Positions 1 through 12,291 of a stretch of DNA of 64,000 nucleotides are shown here, in pieces. The notes under the pieces were generated by a model, which was not told the origin of the DNA, did not search any database, and worked only from the letters and a program-made list of their open reading frames with translations. The position numbers were made by a program, and so were the translations under genes. Every line of letters starts with the position of its first letter. The first letter of the stretch is position 1. Source of the stretch: Ganoderma boninense (lineage: Eukaryota; Basidiomycota; Agaricomycetes; Polyporales; Polyporaceae); NCBI GenBank assembly GCA_002900995.3, contig CM035308.1:4425053-4489052 (forward strand), read 5' to 3'.

Positions 1-2244
1 TCGCACACCCAGCCCTTGCTTATCTAGCGGGATATACACATTGTTGTCAAGGCCGGCAACTCCTGCGTCCGTGATCCTCCACCGTCATACTAAGTATGCC
101 TGACGCACTTCCGCCTTCAATGCCCGAGCGCAACCCGAGCGGTACTCCACACGGCGTAGACTCACCGTCTTTAGGCGACCTGTCGTTGTGCAACAGGCGT
201 GGCGTCCGCGATACGCCTGACGAACAGCCTCTCCGATAGAGCGGCGAAAATGCTACGGGAGGGTTTTAGTCATAGAACTAAGCACGGTGGGGGGTTAGCT
301 TAGACAAATCTAGGAAGGGGCGGGATCGTCGCAGCCAAGAGAAGCGGGAAATTGAACCGTCATTTGGGTGCATTTGGCTTGCGTTTGGCTAAGGAAAGCG
401 GAAAGGGTAAACAATTCATCCGAGCTTGGGTCGGATTATTGGCTAGACCGCGGCTATCGTTACGTTTCGAAGGCGCCGTGTACGTCGGAAGGTGCAAACG
501 AGACGTTGACACCGCCCAGTTGGGTCAACTCACCGGCTCAAATAGCCTGATGCACGAGAACGTATGGTACCGAGGGACCTGTGAAGGCTTTCAGATTTGT
601 GCACAAGTGACGGATCCCGAGAACGTTCATAGAGGGATTCGCGTCTATCGAAGACGTGCGGCACGTCGGCGGCCCAGGCGTAGTAGAGATCTTGAATGTC
701 TTGGTGAGGACGTATATATCTACGCACGGTCTGGTCACGGAGTTCTGATAGATCACCATGAGATGCGCCTGGACTTAACTTATCTGCCAGCAGTCTCACT
801 TGAGTCTCACTTGGGAAACGTGGACGAGACGTCGGTTGGTTGGTGGTGTGAACTTCTGAGGACTTATGCCGTACTTGCCGGAGCCGAGAAACATGGGGAC
901 CACTGCCACCAGGGCCGTGCGTCTCATGATTGCCTTCGTTCCCCGAGGGTCCGAGCGTCACGGCGTGCTGCGACAAATAAGAAAAACAACGTACTTATTG
1001 ATCAGCGACGCGTCTAGATGGACAGGGAGCGTCGTATAACATCCGACGACATGGGACGCACCTCAGGCGTTCCGAACGCAGGGAGTCACAGTGTACAGGC
1101 GTTGGGTGGCAACGGTGAACAGTTGGGCGACAAGGGGTGGCTACGGGAAGTGACCGGGCACACTCGGGATCAGAAAGGGCAACGAAGGCCGTCGAGAGTT
1201 CGCACGAGGACGTCGGAGCTTGGTGAGCGTTGAGGCCTTGAGGCTTTGAGTTTGGGGATATCCTAGCCGCGTGGTGGGCAAGCAGTGTCGCCGAACGGGG
1301 CGGATGGAGTGGCTGGATAGCGCCGGATATCCAGATTATCAAAGAGGGGACGGCGGACAAGGAGGTACTTAAGTACGAGCAGAGGATACTTACCAAGGCG
1401 CGGATGTCCGATGTCGTGTCGGGATTGCTGATGAATTGGCAGGTCGGGAGAACAGGGTCGGACTGAGTGGCTGGTGCCAAGCAAACCGGAGAGGGCGTGA
1501 TCAGGAAAGGGTTCATGTGGAGACGGCGGGGCGGGGACTCAAGATGGCTAAATTCATGAGTATTTCGAACTGCTGACTTGTGTGGTAAGTAGTGCGGAAG
1601 AGAGGTGAGACGATGAAAGATTGAGGGAGAGGATGGAGGAGATTGGGCAGTGTATGGTGGATTAATGCGATCGCATGAGGCTGAAGGAGGCGGAGAAGAG
1701 TTGCCGATCGAGCAGTGCTGTTCGTGTTGAGAAAATGCGAGAGATCAGGAACGAGCGCGGGAGCAGTCATCCGTGGTGTCTCGCGGGCTTCTTTTGCCGC
1801 TATATGCGCTTGTATGCGCCGGCATTGTATGCATGCTTGTCGGCGGGTCTGGAGCGGGAGGGCAATGAAAGAGAGGATGGATGGGAGAGTCGAGGGATGC
1901 GAGGGGGAAGAGGGGTTGCACGGAGGCAAGGGACGTTGGAGGATGTGGGGACAGGGGATCGGGGAGGGGATCTGGGGACGGGAGCCGAGAAATGGATTGA
2001 ATGCAACGGGCGCGAGCATCTGACTGGCGTCCTCTTGCCCAGGCCGGCTGCTGGCCATGCCCTCCTCCCCGTCTCCGTCTCCCACCGGTCCCGTCGCTCC
2101 TTTCTCTCCAGCCTCTCTCTTATTCCCCCTCCACCTCTCGATCCCTCTTCCCCGCTCCCCGCTCTTTTATCCACGTCTCCGTGCTTTCCCTCCCTTCGTC
2201 CTGTTCCATCCTACCCCGCTCTCCAGACTCCTGGCGCCTCGCCC
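1..2244. other. No supportable gene
   Basis: I see no convincing gene here. Open frames exist on both strands, but their translations show no recognisable domain and mostly start at non-ATG codons. From about 1670 the base composition turns purine-rich and then pyrimidine-rich; the pyrimidine-rich part (2040-2240) may be the promoter or 5' end of the aspartic protease gene that follows. Confidence 0.5.
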
Positions 2245-4839
2245 ATGCCTCTCCCACGCAATTCCCAACACCAGGACGCGCCTCGATGGAAGGGCAAGGG
2301 AAGGGATCTTTCGGGACGTGATGAGGGCGACGGCGCCAGCGACGGCATCGTGATTGACCTCACCCTCATCACAGACTCCCAATACCAATCGTGAGTCTCC
2401 CGTTCTTGTCCTCCGTCCCTTCTCGACCTCTCTCTACCCCCCCTCCTCGCGCTCCGCATCCAGATCTCCTGCTCTTTAACCTTTGACACTTACCCTCCTG
2501 TCTCGGCAGTACCTATGTTGCCCCCATATTCCTCGGCCAGGGCCTTAGCCAGCACTACGTCCAGGTAGACACTGGCTCCTCCGATCTCGTCAGTTCACTC
2601 CATCTCCTCTCCGAGTTTCCTTTCCTAATCCTCTCTCCAGTGGCTCGCTTCCACGTCCTGCTCCTCATCCGCTTGCAGTCCCGTCGGCGGCGAGCGCTAC
2701 GACCCTTCTGCCTCACAACCAACCGGCCAGTCCATTCAGATCACTTATGCCGAGGGCGAGGCAGACGGTCCCATCGTTTGGGACGCCGTACAACTGGGGG
2801 GTTATAGCATCGACCACCAAGCTCTCAGTACGTCCTTATCCTCTCCCCACTCATCTCCTCCCTCATCCCATCCTCCCTCTCCTCCTCCATCCAGTTGCCG
2901 CTGTAGACGTCAACAATGAGCCCCTCTCCTCCCAATTTAACGGTGTCATGGGCCTCGCCCTTTCCTCCAACTCCGTCATCGCTCGCCAGCTACCTACCGC
3001 TATCAATGACATCCCCGACGGTGCAACTCTCTCTTCCAATCTCTTTTCCATCACCCCCCTCGGTACCGCACCCGGCGCACGCTTCTTCTCTCTAGCCCTG
3101 GCGCGCCCAGGCTCCGACACCGTCCCATCAGTTTTGGGAATAGGTCGTCATCCAGACTCTCTCGTCACCGATCCCAGCAAGATAGAGTACGCTAACCTCT
3201 CTCCCTCTGGCTATGGCACTCTCTTCTGGCAAGCAAGTATTACCGCCATCACTGTCTACGTCGATGGCCAACCAAAACCGGTTTCCCTTCCTACCTCCGT
3301 CGTCCCAGCCGCAAAAGCTCCCAGTGCTATTCTCGATTCAGGTGTTCCCCTCATTCTTACCACAACACAAATCGCGAATGGCATCTACGGCGCCATGGGC
3401 GTCGGTCCATCTAATGACGGAAATTGTACGTCTCCTCTTCCTTCTTCCCATACATGCCCTCACCAGACCCTCAGACTACATTCCGTGCACAACTCCATTG
3501 AATATCTCATTCACACTCGACACTCGTTCCGAGCTTTTCCTCCATCCCCTCGACCTCACCACCTATCCCCCCAACGATGCCTCTTCTGAAACATGTGTTG
3601 GGCTCATCCAGACACCCGCCTCCCTCCCTGGACTCAACTTCGGCTCTACCGCGGACATGGTTCTCGGCGTTCCGTTTCTACGCAACGCTTACTTTGTCAT
3701 GGCCTATGACCCTCCCTTCCCCAACGGCAGCTTCCCCGCCAACTCCGTAAACTCTGATAGCCTTGACGCCGTCCGACCCCATCTAGGCCTCCTCAACATA
3801 ACGAACCCCGTTACCGCCGCGGACGAGTTCCATAAGGTCCGGGTACTCAAGGATTCCACTCAACAACTCTCACGCGCCTGCCGCCTCTCACGGCAAAGGC
3901 CTGTCAGTTGGCGTCGAGGTTCTCATCGGCCTTCTTGGATTCGTCGGCCTGTGCGCCGCACTTTTCGCTGGCCGCTGGGCTTACATGAGGCGCAAGTACA
4001 AGCGCGAGCGCGCGGCTAGTGAGCCCTTCAATGGCGACTTGAAGGACTCGGCCTACGTCTTGAGCGCGCTAGGGTACAAAGCGCGTCCTGGCGAGCCGAC
4101 CGAGGACGAGCTTCGCCAGCGCCGGTTCGAGGCGTACAAGCGGCGCCACATGAGTTCGCAGTACACGGACGACTCCGTCCTTACGCGCGTCGAGGACTCA
4201 CCTTACGACAAGGGTGGCCCGGCGGACGAGTTCGGCGCGCTCAAGGTCCCCGCGAATCCTGGAACGCCGCACGGCGACTACTTTGACCCCTGGGGCGACA
4301 CGCTCGTCGCAAGCCCCTCTCCGGACGACCCGCAGGCGCCGCTCACCGCCCTCCTGCCCCCTCCCCGCACCGCCCGGCGCTCCCTCTCGCCACGCTCCGC
4401 GCACCACCGGACGTTCAGCGGCGGCCCGAGCCCCGACATGCCGCTGCTCGCGCACGCCCGGATGGACTCGAACCAGAGCCTGCACCTGCGCGACTCCGAC
4501 ATCACGGAGTTCGGGCTCGAGCCCCCGCCCACGCCGAACAGTATGGCGGGCATCGGGCGTCGCCGGTTTGGCAGCATCGGCGGGAGCACGCTCGGCTCGC
4601 CGCACGACGAACACGATTACTTCTCCCCGCGCACGCCGTCGTACTACTCGTCGCACGCGCGGACGGGGAGCGGCGCCAGTGCGAGCGCTATTCCGAGAGA
4701 GAGCCCTCCGCCGCTCCCGACCACGCCCTCCGTCGCTGTCCCGCTTCCTGCTATCGCGGTCGAGCCGGCGGCGTCTGGGTATCTCATGGACACTTCGCTG
4801 AATAACTCGCGCGCGTCGGTGATCGGGCACGAGTCATGA
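2245..4839 (+). CDS. Membrane-anchored pepsin-like aspartic protease (family A1)
   Basis: Five exons: 2245-2390, 2510-2588, 2641-2827, 2895-3425 and 3475-4839. The first catalytic motif is read across intron 2 as DTGSSDLW. The second is the DSG in ILDSGVP (near 3340). A YYIPC segment follows intron 4, as in many fungal A1 enzymes. After the protease domain comes a hydrophobic stretch (about 3905-3985, VLIGLLGFVGLCAALFAG), then basic residues and a long Ser/Pro-rich tail of roughly 280 residues. This suggests a type I membrane protease with a cytosolic tail. Between the protease domain and the membrane segment (3850-3875) the frame must shift by one base; no intron with proper phase fixes it. 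The start is provisional: the ATG at 2245 gives no signal peptide, so a 5' exon is probably missing from this model. Confidence 0.8.
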
Positions 4840-5608
4840 CTTTGAACCCTCGCCCTTGCGCTCGCTCTCGCTGTTGCTGGACTGATCGGTACGCACCGTA
4901 CGGCGCGGCGCCTATGATCTGCTGCAGCGCACGCGCATATGCATGCCTCTGTACCTACCCGCTTTGCTTGGATGGTCGTATGATACTCCGCATTGTATTT
5001 TTATTGCACGGACTTTGCTCTGGCGCTGCTCGCCCCACCTCCTGTGACGATACCTTAGCACATACATACATACATACATCATCGCAATCATACTAGTTGC
5101 TTGTCGGAAGGCCCGCGCGTGGATGTTAATCTTCGATCGTGGACGAGGTAACTATGCAGTGCTTGTACTGCGCGGGTGGATGGAGGAGGAGGTGGAGAGG
5201 AGTCTCGACTGCTCCTCTTCGCCGAGGGCCGCTCGCGTATGCAATATACATACCATCTCTCGGAAGATGTCATAGCAGGGCGTCCTCGAAGTCGCGGAGG
5301 GCCTTCTATGAGGAGGCCTTCGATGAGGAGAGACGCGGCGGCGAACTCGAGTACGCCAGGTAAATTCACAGCGTAGTTCGAATGGGGAACAGTCGTATGG
5401 AACCTGGACGTTACAATTGCACGGAAGGTCGAGACCAGCAAGTGAAGAAGCGAAACAGACGTTAATAACGAGCCTCTGGCACTAGTTAAAGCCCTAGACG
5501 TCGAGGCCGTCAGTCGCTCCGCGCTGAGTGGTGAAGAAATGAGACAAACCTCGATAACGATTCAGCAGCGGCGAGCTTGAAACCACCTGGTTGCCAAGGT
5601 GACCGGTC
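4840..5608. other. Intergenic spacer
   Basis: Spacer between the protease gene and the convergent trypsin-fold gene. It contains a short CATA/TACA microsatellite near 5060-5080 and otherwise nothing I can identify. It probably holds the 3' UTRs of both neighbours. Confidence 0.5.
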
Positions 5609-7630
5609 CTAGTCGAAGACGTCGAGGTGGGCATTCGGGAACCCCTTTGCCTTGATTCGCTCGAAGAGCCACCAAAACGGCGTGGTGTAAGTCATGTCGA
5701 TAGTCTCGTCCTGACCCGCACCGCTAGTAAGCATGCCGCCGACACGGCCGCGAAGGTCAGCAATTATGGAGCCCGAATCGCCGGGCTCCGAAAATGCTCT
5801 CGACTTGCTGTCGTAAGGAATTATCGCCCACTCCATGGAGGTGTTTCTGATGGACATATCCCCCTGGTGGAAGTACTGGCGAACGATGGAGAAGGCACCA
5901 CTCGCGCGACCGAGCGTGGTGCCGGAGGCATTGCCGTGCTTGACCACCAACATGCACGGCTCATCTTGCGCGTCCCGCATGTCGGGTTTGGACATCAGTT
6001 CTGGGGTAACGGTACCCCGGAGTGGGAGTAGGCCGTCGTCAGGGTATTTGAAAGACCAGTTGGGGTCTCCGCTGAGGCCGCGACACTTGGAGGTGAACTC
6101 GCCGAACGTCTGCTCGGCCTCTAGTGTAGAGTGTAGATCAAGTTTAGGTCAGTGGATGTCCCTACGTCGACAGTCATAAACACACCGAGATCGATCTTGT
6201 TTCCCTGGAAGCCGTCACCGAGCTTGACCCGGTCGATCCGAAAAATGGCCCAGTCTTCCGTGAAATGTTCCGGGCCGACGCCGAGCGCAAGGGGAGGGGA
6301 GAAGAGTACGGGGCCGAGGATGCGAGCTTGCGGTTTCTTCCAGTCGCTCTTGACACGCCCGAGCAACGTTTCAAGCGCATTCGTCGCCTTCTGTGCCTTG
6401 TGCACTAACCTCTCAGCCTCAATCCGTACCTTCCTAGCCTCTTCAATGTAGTCCGCATCGGTGCTGCGCTTCTCCCTCCTCTCGCAACGTTCAATCTGCG
6501 ATTTCCGGTACTCTATCGCATCCCCGTGTTGTTTGATCCTACGTTCGATCGTGTCGACGAGTTTGTCGAAGGTTCTGTTGCTGAGAAGGATGACGTCTCT
6601 AGGATACCCACCTCCGAGTCGGTGGTGAGTGAAGTCGGTGTTGGGTTCCCTGGATCCAATGAGGACATGACGGCACGTAAGGCCCAAGAGCTTATCACTA
6701 TTACCACCCTTGGCGAGGTAGAGGGCCATCGTGCCCTGAGCATCGGGCGTCGTTGTGGTGGAGATACTGAGGCCGAGGGCAGGAGTGAGGGGACTAATCA
6801 CGTCAGCGAGTGGATGGAAATCATCGACGGGTCTGAGAAGCTGAGGACCCGCCTGGCGTACGTAGTAGGACTCGCGGAAGTCGACATCGACATCAGTGAT
6901 CTGGTAGTCCCCGAGAAGAGCTAGGACGGCCTGAGCTGAGTCGTGGGCAACTGTGGCAGAGGTATGGTCAGGGAATACGCCTATCCAGATAGTGACGGGT
7001 CCGATAAGGGGTTTCTTGACCCCAACCTCTTCCGTCTCTTCGTCGGCGTCTTCTTCCGAGTCGTCTGAGGGAGGTTCGTCGACCTCGACCATCTTAAAAC
7101 GAACGATGTCGATAGTCGTGAAAATAACCTAGAAATCCTGTTCGCTAATTCTACGCAAGAATTGGTGGCTTTTTACTGACCTTGTGGGCGTCCATAATTT
7201 CGACAACCTTCCAACCCAAGTCGTGGTTCCAGAGACTTACAATTGGATGATCGAAGACTTCACGAAGCTCCTTCCGACGGCGGTGGGCCTGAAGTCCTCT
7301 CGGTAATGACCACTTCTTGCCCGTACGGTACAACAACGTGGGTTCGGAGGGAAGGCCAACATAGTAGGACAAAGCTTCCGCTCGGGAGACAGCATGCTCA
7401 TCGAGAAGGTAGTCAGACGAGGCGCTGGAAGAGGGAGCATCGTCAACTTCGCCTTGAGAGAAGAACGTCGGGATGAGAGGAGCATTCTCATCTGAAACGG
7501 CGGGGCGATTTTCTGTCTGCGCAGAATCGGCAGAGAGCACTGAAGAGAGAGGAGCGGAGAGGTTTAGTACAAGATAACCGTAATGAAAATAAGTGACAGA
7601 CTGGTATACGAGTCGATAGATCGAAAACAA
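5609..7630 (-). CDS. Trypsin-fold (S1-like) protein with inserted coiled coil
   Basis: Three exons on the minus strand: 7181-7630, 6186-7092 and 5609-6120, with introns of 88 and 65 bp. The model gives about 622 residues. A plausible triad is visible: His in LTCRHVL (about residue 292), Asp in TEDWAIFRID (about 430) and Ser in EPGDSGSII (about 568). Between His and Asp lies a charged helical segment of about 75 residues that looks like a coiled coil and is not part of the usual trypsin core. An acidic stretch follows intron 1. No signal peptide is clear, so it may act inside the cell. The first ~30 residues read like intron sequence, so the true start may be in an exon further upstream (7.7-7.95 kb). 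It may be an inactive peptidase homologue; activity cannot be judged from sequence. Confidence 0.65.
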
Positions 7631-8162
7631 ACGATGCTATTGATAGCTGTTGGGTGGTTGCGGATCGATGCATCGGAGAACCAAGTATACTCAACAAGCA
7701 CAAGAGACCCAACTTTCTCACGGCAGCGGAGGGCGAGATCTGAATCGGGTACCGCGACCACTATCGCCATCAATATCGGACGTCGACGAGTTACGCTCGG
7801 GGCTCTGAGAAGCACCTCCCCTTGTGACTTTACACATCTTTTTCAGCTCGCTTTTGTCTTTCATTCCAGGCGACACTCGATTCGATTTGCCTCGACGACT
7901 AAGATGACACTCCGCAGGACTCGCCGTGAGCAACTCAACCACGCTGTGGACGACTCTCTAAGCGACACTCTCTAGGACTCGCTTTTGAATCGTATCCGCC
8001 CCTGCCGCCCATGTCCTACTCTCGATATGGCCTCCCTTCCGGGGATCAAACCCTCCACTTCTCTCAACCTGTGTCTCAACTCCTCGCTCACCTCCCATCA
8101 TTAATGGACGAGGCCACACTCTCTGACGGTGCGAGCTTCCTCGAAGTTCCAGCCATGGCCTA
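7631..8162. other. Intergenic region, possible 5' exon of the trypsin-fold gene
   Basis: A minus-strand frame at 7718-7942 has a composition compatible with coding and could be an upstream exon of the trypsin-fold gene, but I found no donor that joins it in phase with a strong consensus. Otherwise nothing is recognisable. Confidence 0.3.
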
Positions 8163-9069
8163 CACTGCCAGACATCCAGCAGGGGAATTCCGCTGGAATC
8201 TGGCCAACTGCAGAAATCCTGTGGAAAATCCAGTGGTATACCAGTAGTCAACAAAAATTGTGGAATCCCGCTGGATGGGAGTCCAGATTTCCGGAAGGTG
8301 ATCACATGACCTCGCCAGTGACGTGATCCGGTACACGTTGTCGCAGACTCGTCGCAAAACTGCAAGTCCCGCCCGTCGTCTGTCCTTCCACTCAACGGCC
8401 TCCTTCGCTGAAGTTCTCCATCCTCTCACTGCTCTGTATATGTTCCTCTCCTCTTTCTCCGCTATTGTTACCGTCCAGACGTCATTCAGTCTTTGTAAGC
8501 TTGCTGTAAGTCCTAAATACTTCATGATCTCCTAATTCAATCTCCCTCGGCGACCATTTTCGAGTATTTTCAGAAGACCATCCGAGTCGTTGCCCCTCCA
8601 CCTCAGACCCCCTTGCCCATAATTTTTCGTGTATGCTGTATTCTGAGTCCCCCACTACGGCCTTCACCCAACCTATATCTCCATCAGGGCCATGTCCTGC
8701 TGGTCTGGCCCAATCGATACCCCTACGGCCCCACTGAGGCTCATTTCAGGCAAGGCTCGTACTCGTCCTAGCCTTGTGTACCCTAGAATAAGAATATCGA
8801 TGCCAAATGATAATACAATCTTATGCTAGACATCACGCTTGCTGTTGTATGACCACAGAGCGAGTGGCCTGGCGATGCCGACCTGCCCAGTTCCCCCAGC
8901 CAGCCCCCGAACCCTGCCGTTGCTCCCCAGGGTGATGAGTCACAGCGATGACGTGCCGTACCTGTGGAAATCTGCAAGATTTGTTGACTTCTGGTATTCT
9001 TCAGGTTTGACTCTGGATTTCCGCTAGTCGACTTTCCTCTGAATTTCCACTGCTGGGTGTCTGGCAGTG
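8163..9069. mobile_element. Non-autonomous TIR element, 907 bp
   Basis: Both ends carry an inverted repeat beginning CACTGCCAGACA and continuing into CCAGCAG with few mismatches; weaker similarity runs about 100 bp further in. The element is flanked by TA on both sides (8161-8162 and 9070-9071), which fits a Tc1/mariner-type target duplication, although the CACTG end also recalls CACTA elements. No transposase frame is present, so it would depend on a transposase from elsewhere. Confidence 0.55.
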
Positions 9070-9071
9070 TA

Positions 9072-9860
9072 GGAGAGTACTCGCATATCGTCACGGTGTG
9101 TTCCCCAACTCGTTCTGATATTCCGCGCGTTGCCTACCACCCCGAACTCGCCACCGTCTCCGTCTTCGCAACAAGACGGCTACTCATCCATGATTAGCAT
9201 GGACCAGATGAGTGCGGTAGGTCCAGGATTCTCGGCCGCGGGCGGTGACCGGTCCCAACTCCACTGCAACTCCGGCGCTGCCACACTCTGCGCCAAATTT
9301 TGAGTACGCTCGAAGTTGGGGAGCCCCCTAGCCTGCACAGTCCGGGTCGCAGCAAGCCTCTGCCGCCCTGAGAGCAGCCAGCTCGCTGTCAGCCCGGATT
9401 GGTGTCGCTGTGCCGACTTCGAGCCTGACACTTGCCGTTGTCACATCTTTTTGACAGTATCCGGCTCTATCAAGTCTCTGCTTGACTCTCTATCCTCTTG
9501 GCTGTTGGTGTTCAAGCCGTGGCGGTGTCCCGACGCCCGACGCGGCGTGCTCGTGTCCCGTATGATTCCGATATGGACCTTGGGTCCCGTTCCTGTCCTT
9601 ACTCCGTCCTGTTTTTGTGAATTAGTTCTGTATGTTTTACAACATTACTTACCTTACAATTTCGGTCCCCGCTCCTTCAGATATACTCGAGCCTTCGCAT
9701 ACCGAGCACCTCAGTCTTTTCCCCAACTGACTGAGGTGTGTACACTGTCCTTACCATTGGTTTCTCCCCCATACTCACATCCTATCCTAGTCGCTCGCTC
9801 CGCTCGCTTCCAGGTCCCGCCCGTCTCGTCCCTCGCGCCCGTAACCTTCACAGGTTATGA
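9072..9860. other. Possible remains of a retrotransposon leader
   Basis: No gene is recognisable. It lies directly upstream of a copia-type gag fragment and may be the leader or LTR of that element, but I could not find a matching second LTR. Confidence 0.25.
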
Positions 9861-10060
9861 GCCCTGCCGGCATGGCTTCTCAATCTCCACCGATGCATTC
9901 CAGTCCCCCGGTTCCGGCCACATTTCGCTTCCACGCCTCAACGAGGACGGCTCGAACTGGATCCTCTATCGGGATCAGTTCATGTCCGCTGTCTATTCGA
10001 AGGGGCTTCGCCGCTACCTGGAGGGCCGGGATCTCAGGCCAGTCCACCCGTCAATTGTCC
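9857..10060 (+). pseudogene. Ty1/copia gag fragment
   Basis: The frame encodes a short stretch with SLPRLNEDGSNWILYRDQF followed by LRRYLEG. This matches the opening of fungal copia-type gag polyproteins, where a Leu-x-Gly-x-Asn-(Tyr/Trp) core precedes the zinc knuckle. After about 60 codons the similarity stops; no zinc knuckle, protease, integrase or reverse transcriptase follows. I read it as a relic. Confidence 0.55.
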
Positions 10061-10806
10061 AGCGTCGAGCCGCAAGCACTGCTTCTGCAAGCACGACAGC
10101 CGCCCCCGGGAAAATTGGTCATTCCAAGGGGTCCGCCGAAGGCGGTCCGGAAAAATCGGCCCAAGGGGTCCGGAGGCACTTGCCAAAAAAGGTGCCCAGG
10201 GGTCATGTGCCGGTAGCTGGGTTGGTCTGCATACCCGGTTCCACCCGCAACACTACCACCTCCACCCTGCTTTGTATGTTCGTCTGGATGCCCCCACTGT
10301 ACGAGTGTCTTCGTCCACCCTGGACTGTGGTCATTGCACGCCGCCATGTCAAGCGAGCCACCAGTCGCCGTTGTGTCCGCGAGCTTAGGCACCCGACGTC
10401 GACCTCGGCTAGCATGAAGCACAGGTTCGTCGGCTATTGTCCTTGTTTATCCATTCGCGAGATCCGCCTCATCATCAGTGACTGACTCCGCGGTCGTTCC
10501 GCATGCGAATCAGGCGAGTCGCCAAGCGGGACATGACAACCGCCGCCAGGGACATCTTCCGGAAACTTGAACAACTCCGAAACGGACGACTCTCGGACAG
10601 GCTCCCAATTCGTGCGTACGTTTCAAGGACATTTCAGTGTCAAGTTCGCAACAATGTATGTCCTGTTCTTCTGTTCATCGACATTAATGCGGTTGTTCCT
10701 CGACACACCTCGTGCGAGGGCTAACGCATCCAATTAAGGGAATCTTACTTAACGCCGCATTTGTGTCCAACAGGGGTACATAATCACTCCCACCGCTACA
10801 TCCACC

Positions 10807-11283
10807 ATGCCTGAACCTCTTATCGCCATTGGCGAGTGCGAGCCCGCCGTAGTTTGTCCTCTCGAAATATTCAAATCAACCTACCTCTTTCCCTCGCTTT
10901 GCTTCGGAACGACCGACCGGGACGGATCGGAGAAACGTTACGTATGTTGCATCCCTCAGCACGCAAATCCCGAGCTCCCTCTCCCCAAGACGCCGCTAGT
11001 CTTCAGTCTTTATGGACAAATCGCCGTAGAAGACTGTTTTCTGACGGCACGCGGCTGTCTCCGGCCAATGGACGAGGAGCCGGTCGCTTCGTGCTGGCTC
11101 GAGGCGCGTCCGAACATCGCGGCCGATATCCTTTGGCGTGGCATCCAGGGGGCGTTCAGGCTAACTAGCGCCGACATCAACACCGATGGTAGTCTTATCC
11201 AACCGGTGTCCGAGGTCCCGATTTTCGCTTTTCCATCCATTTTCTGGACGAACTTCGACTACTCCTGTACTACCGGAGTTTGA
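10807..11283 (+). CDS. Hypothetical protein, single exon
   Basis: A 158-codon frame starts at an ATG in good context (ATCCACCATGC). The protein has no recognised domain, no clear signal peptide and no transmembrane segment. The stretch before it (10086-10806) shows only low-complexity GGTCCG-type repeats. The frame could be fortuitous. Confidence 0.3.
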   Translation: MPEPLIAIGECEPAVVCPLEIFKSTYLFPSLCFGTTDRDGSEKRYVCCIPQHANPELPLPKTPLVFSLYGQIAVEDCFLTARGCLRPMDEEPVASCWLEARPNIAADILWRGIQGAFRLTSADINTDGSLIQPVSEVPIFAFPSIFWTNFDYSCTTGV

Positions 11284-11436
11284 GCCGCAAAAAGTTCGTG
11301 TATAGTCTTTAGTTGGTCATCTTAACCATCTGTGATAGTTTTAACAAAGTCAAAGCACAAACAGAACGAGTTATAGGGGCTGCGAGATGCAGCCGCCCTG
11401 GATGAGCAGAAGCGCTGGCCACGGCAATCAATTTAT

Positions 11437-11478
11437 AGGGTGTAAAGTAGGGGGGTATGCGGGTTAGAGTAGGGTTAG
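11437..11478. repeat. Left copy of a telomere-like flanking direct repeat
   Basis: The stretch AGGGTGTAAAGTAGGGGGG followed by GCGGGTTAG-type telomere-like sequence recurs at 13621-13668. The two copies bracket a 2.2-kb segment that carries the gene at 12292-13103 and most copies of the 30-bp palindrome. Confidence 0.6.
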
Positions 11479-11501
11479 AGCGACCATTTGGGCGAAAATG
11501 T

Positions 11502-11530
11502 GCGAAGTGACGGTCGAACCGTCACTTCGC
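11502..11530. repeat. GCGAAGTGACGG palindrome, copy 1
   Basis: Perfect hairpin-forming inverted repeat with arms GCGAAGTGACGGT around a 3-base centre. It is one of six members of a short dispersed family (others at 11574, 13291, 13380, 13466 and 13585). Confidence 0.7.
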
Positions 11531-11573
11531 CAAGGATCAGGCGCCCACAATGATAAGCGTGGGAGCCAAAGAT

Positions 11574-11604
11574 TGCGAAGTCACGGACAGACCGTGACTT
11601 CGCA
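11574..11604. repeat. GCGAAGTGACGG palindrome, copy 2
   Basis: Inverted repeat with arms TGCGAAGTCACGG around a 5-base centre, 70 bp from copy 1. The arm differs from copy 1 by a compensated G/C change, so pairing is preserved. Confidence 0.7.
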
Positions 11605-12291
11605 TCACCTCGGGACGTGCCATGCCAACAGTGTATCATCAAAGTTAGCAAACAGTATGCGTACCATGACATCGGCAGTGAATATATAAGTACAATGGTA
11701 CCATAAGTTTAGCTAGCGGGAATCAAAGGACTCTGCGACAAATCAAACCAAAGTCACAATGTGAAGTGGAATGAAACGACAAGATGATGAGAGAGTGTTT
11801 TGAGGGAGGGAGCAAGTATAGGAATGAAAAATCTGTGTGGAGAACAGGGTGTTTTAAAAGGAAAAGAAGGGGATAAAAAGGGTTAGATCTGTAGGTGACA
11901 GATATATGGAAGTTTGTTAGTGTATGATTAGCGTGAGAGGAAAAACCTACCGTCGACGAATGCGACGACATTGAAGTGAGAATGTGCACAAGTGAGAGAG
12001 AGAGTCAGGGAAATATATTGGAAAGCACTAGGTGACATGACAAAGACAGAAGGGGCAAGAGGATAAGCAAGGGTAAGGAGGGACGCCGGGGGAGAGGGAG
12101 GATGGGACGATGGGAGAAGGCATTCGGTGAATTTGAAGAGAAGTGTCTGATGGAAAGGACGGCGGGTTGGCAACGGAAGTGTAAGAGACCCGAAGAGGAG
12201 TGGGTTATAATGAAGGAGGGGGCGCGAAGGGACCACAACACGGCCAACGCCCCCCATCACCCACCCACTCACCACCCATCGACGCACTGGA

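Noticed and set aside
352..1017. 221-codon open frame at the left end
   Set aside because: Starts at TTG, overlaps equally long frames on the other strand, and shows no recognisable domain.
4198..4830. Long minus-strand frame opposite the protease tail
   Set aside because: Arg-rich mirror of a GC-rich coding exon; the plus strand is clearly the coding one.
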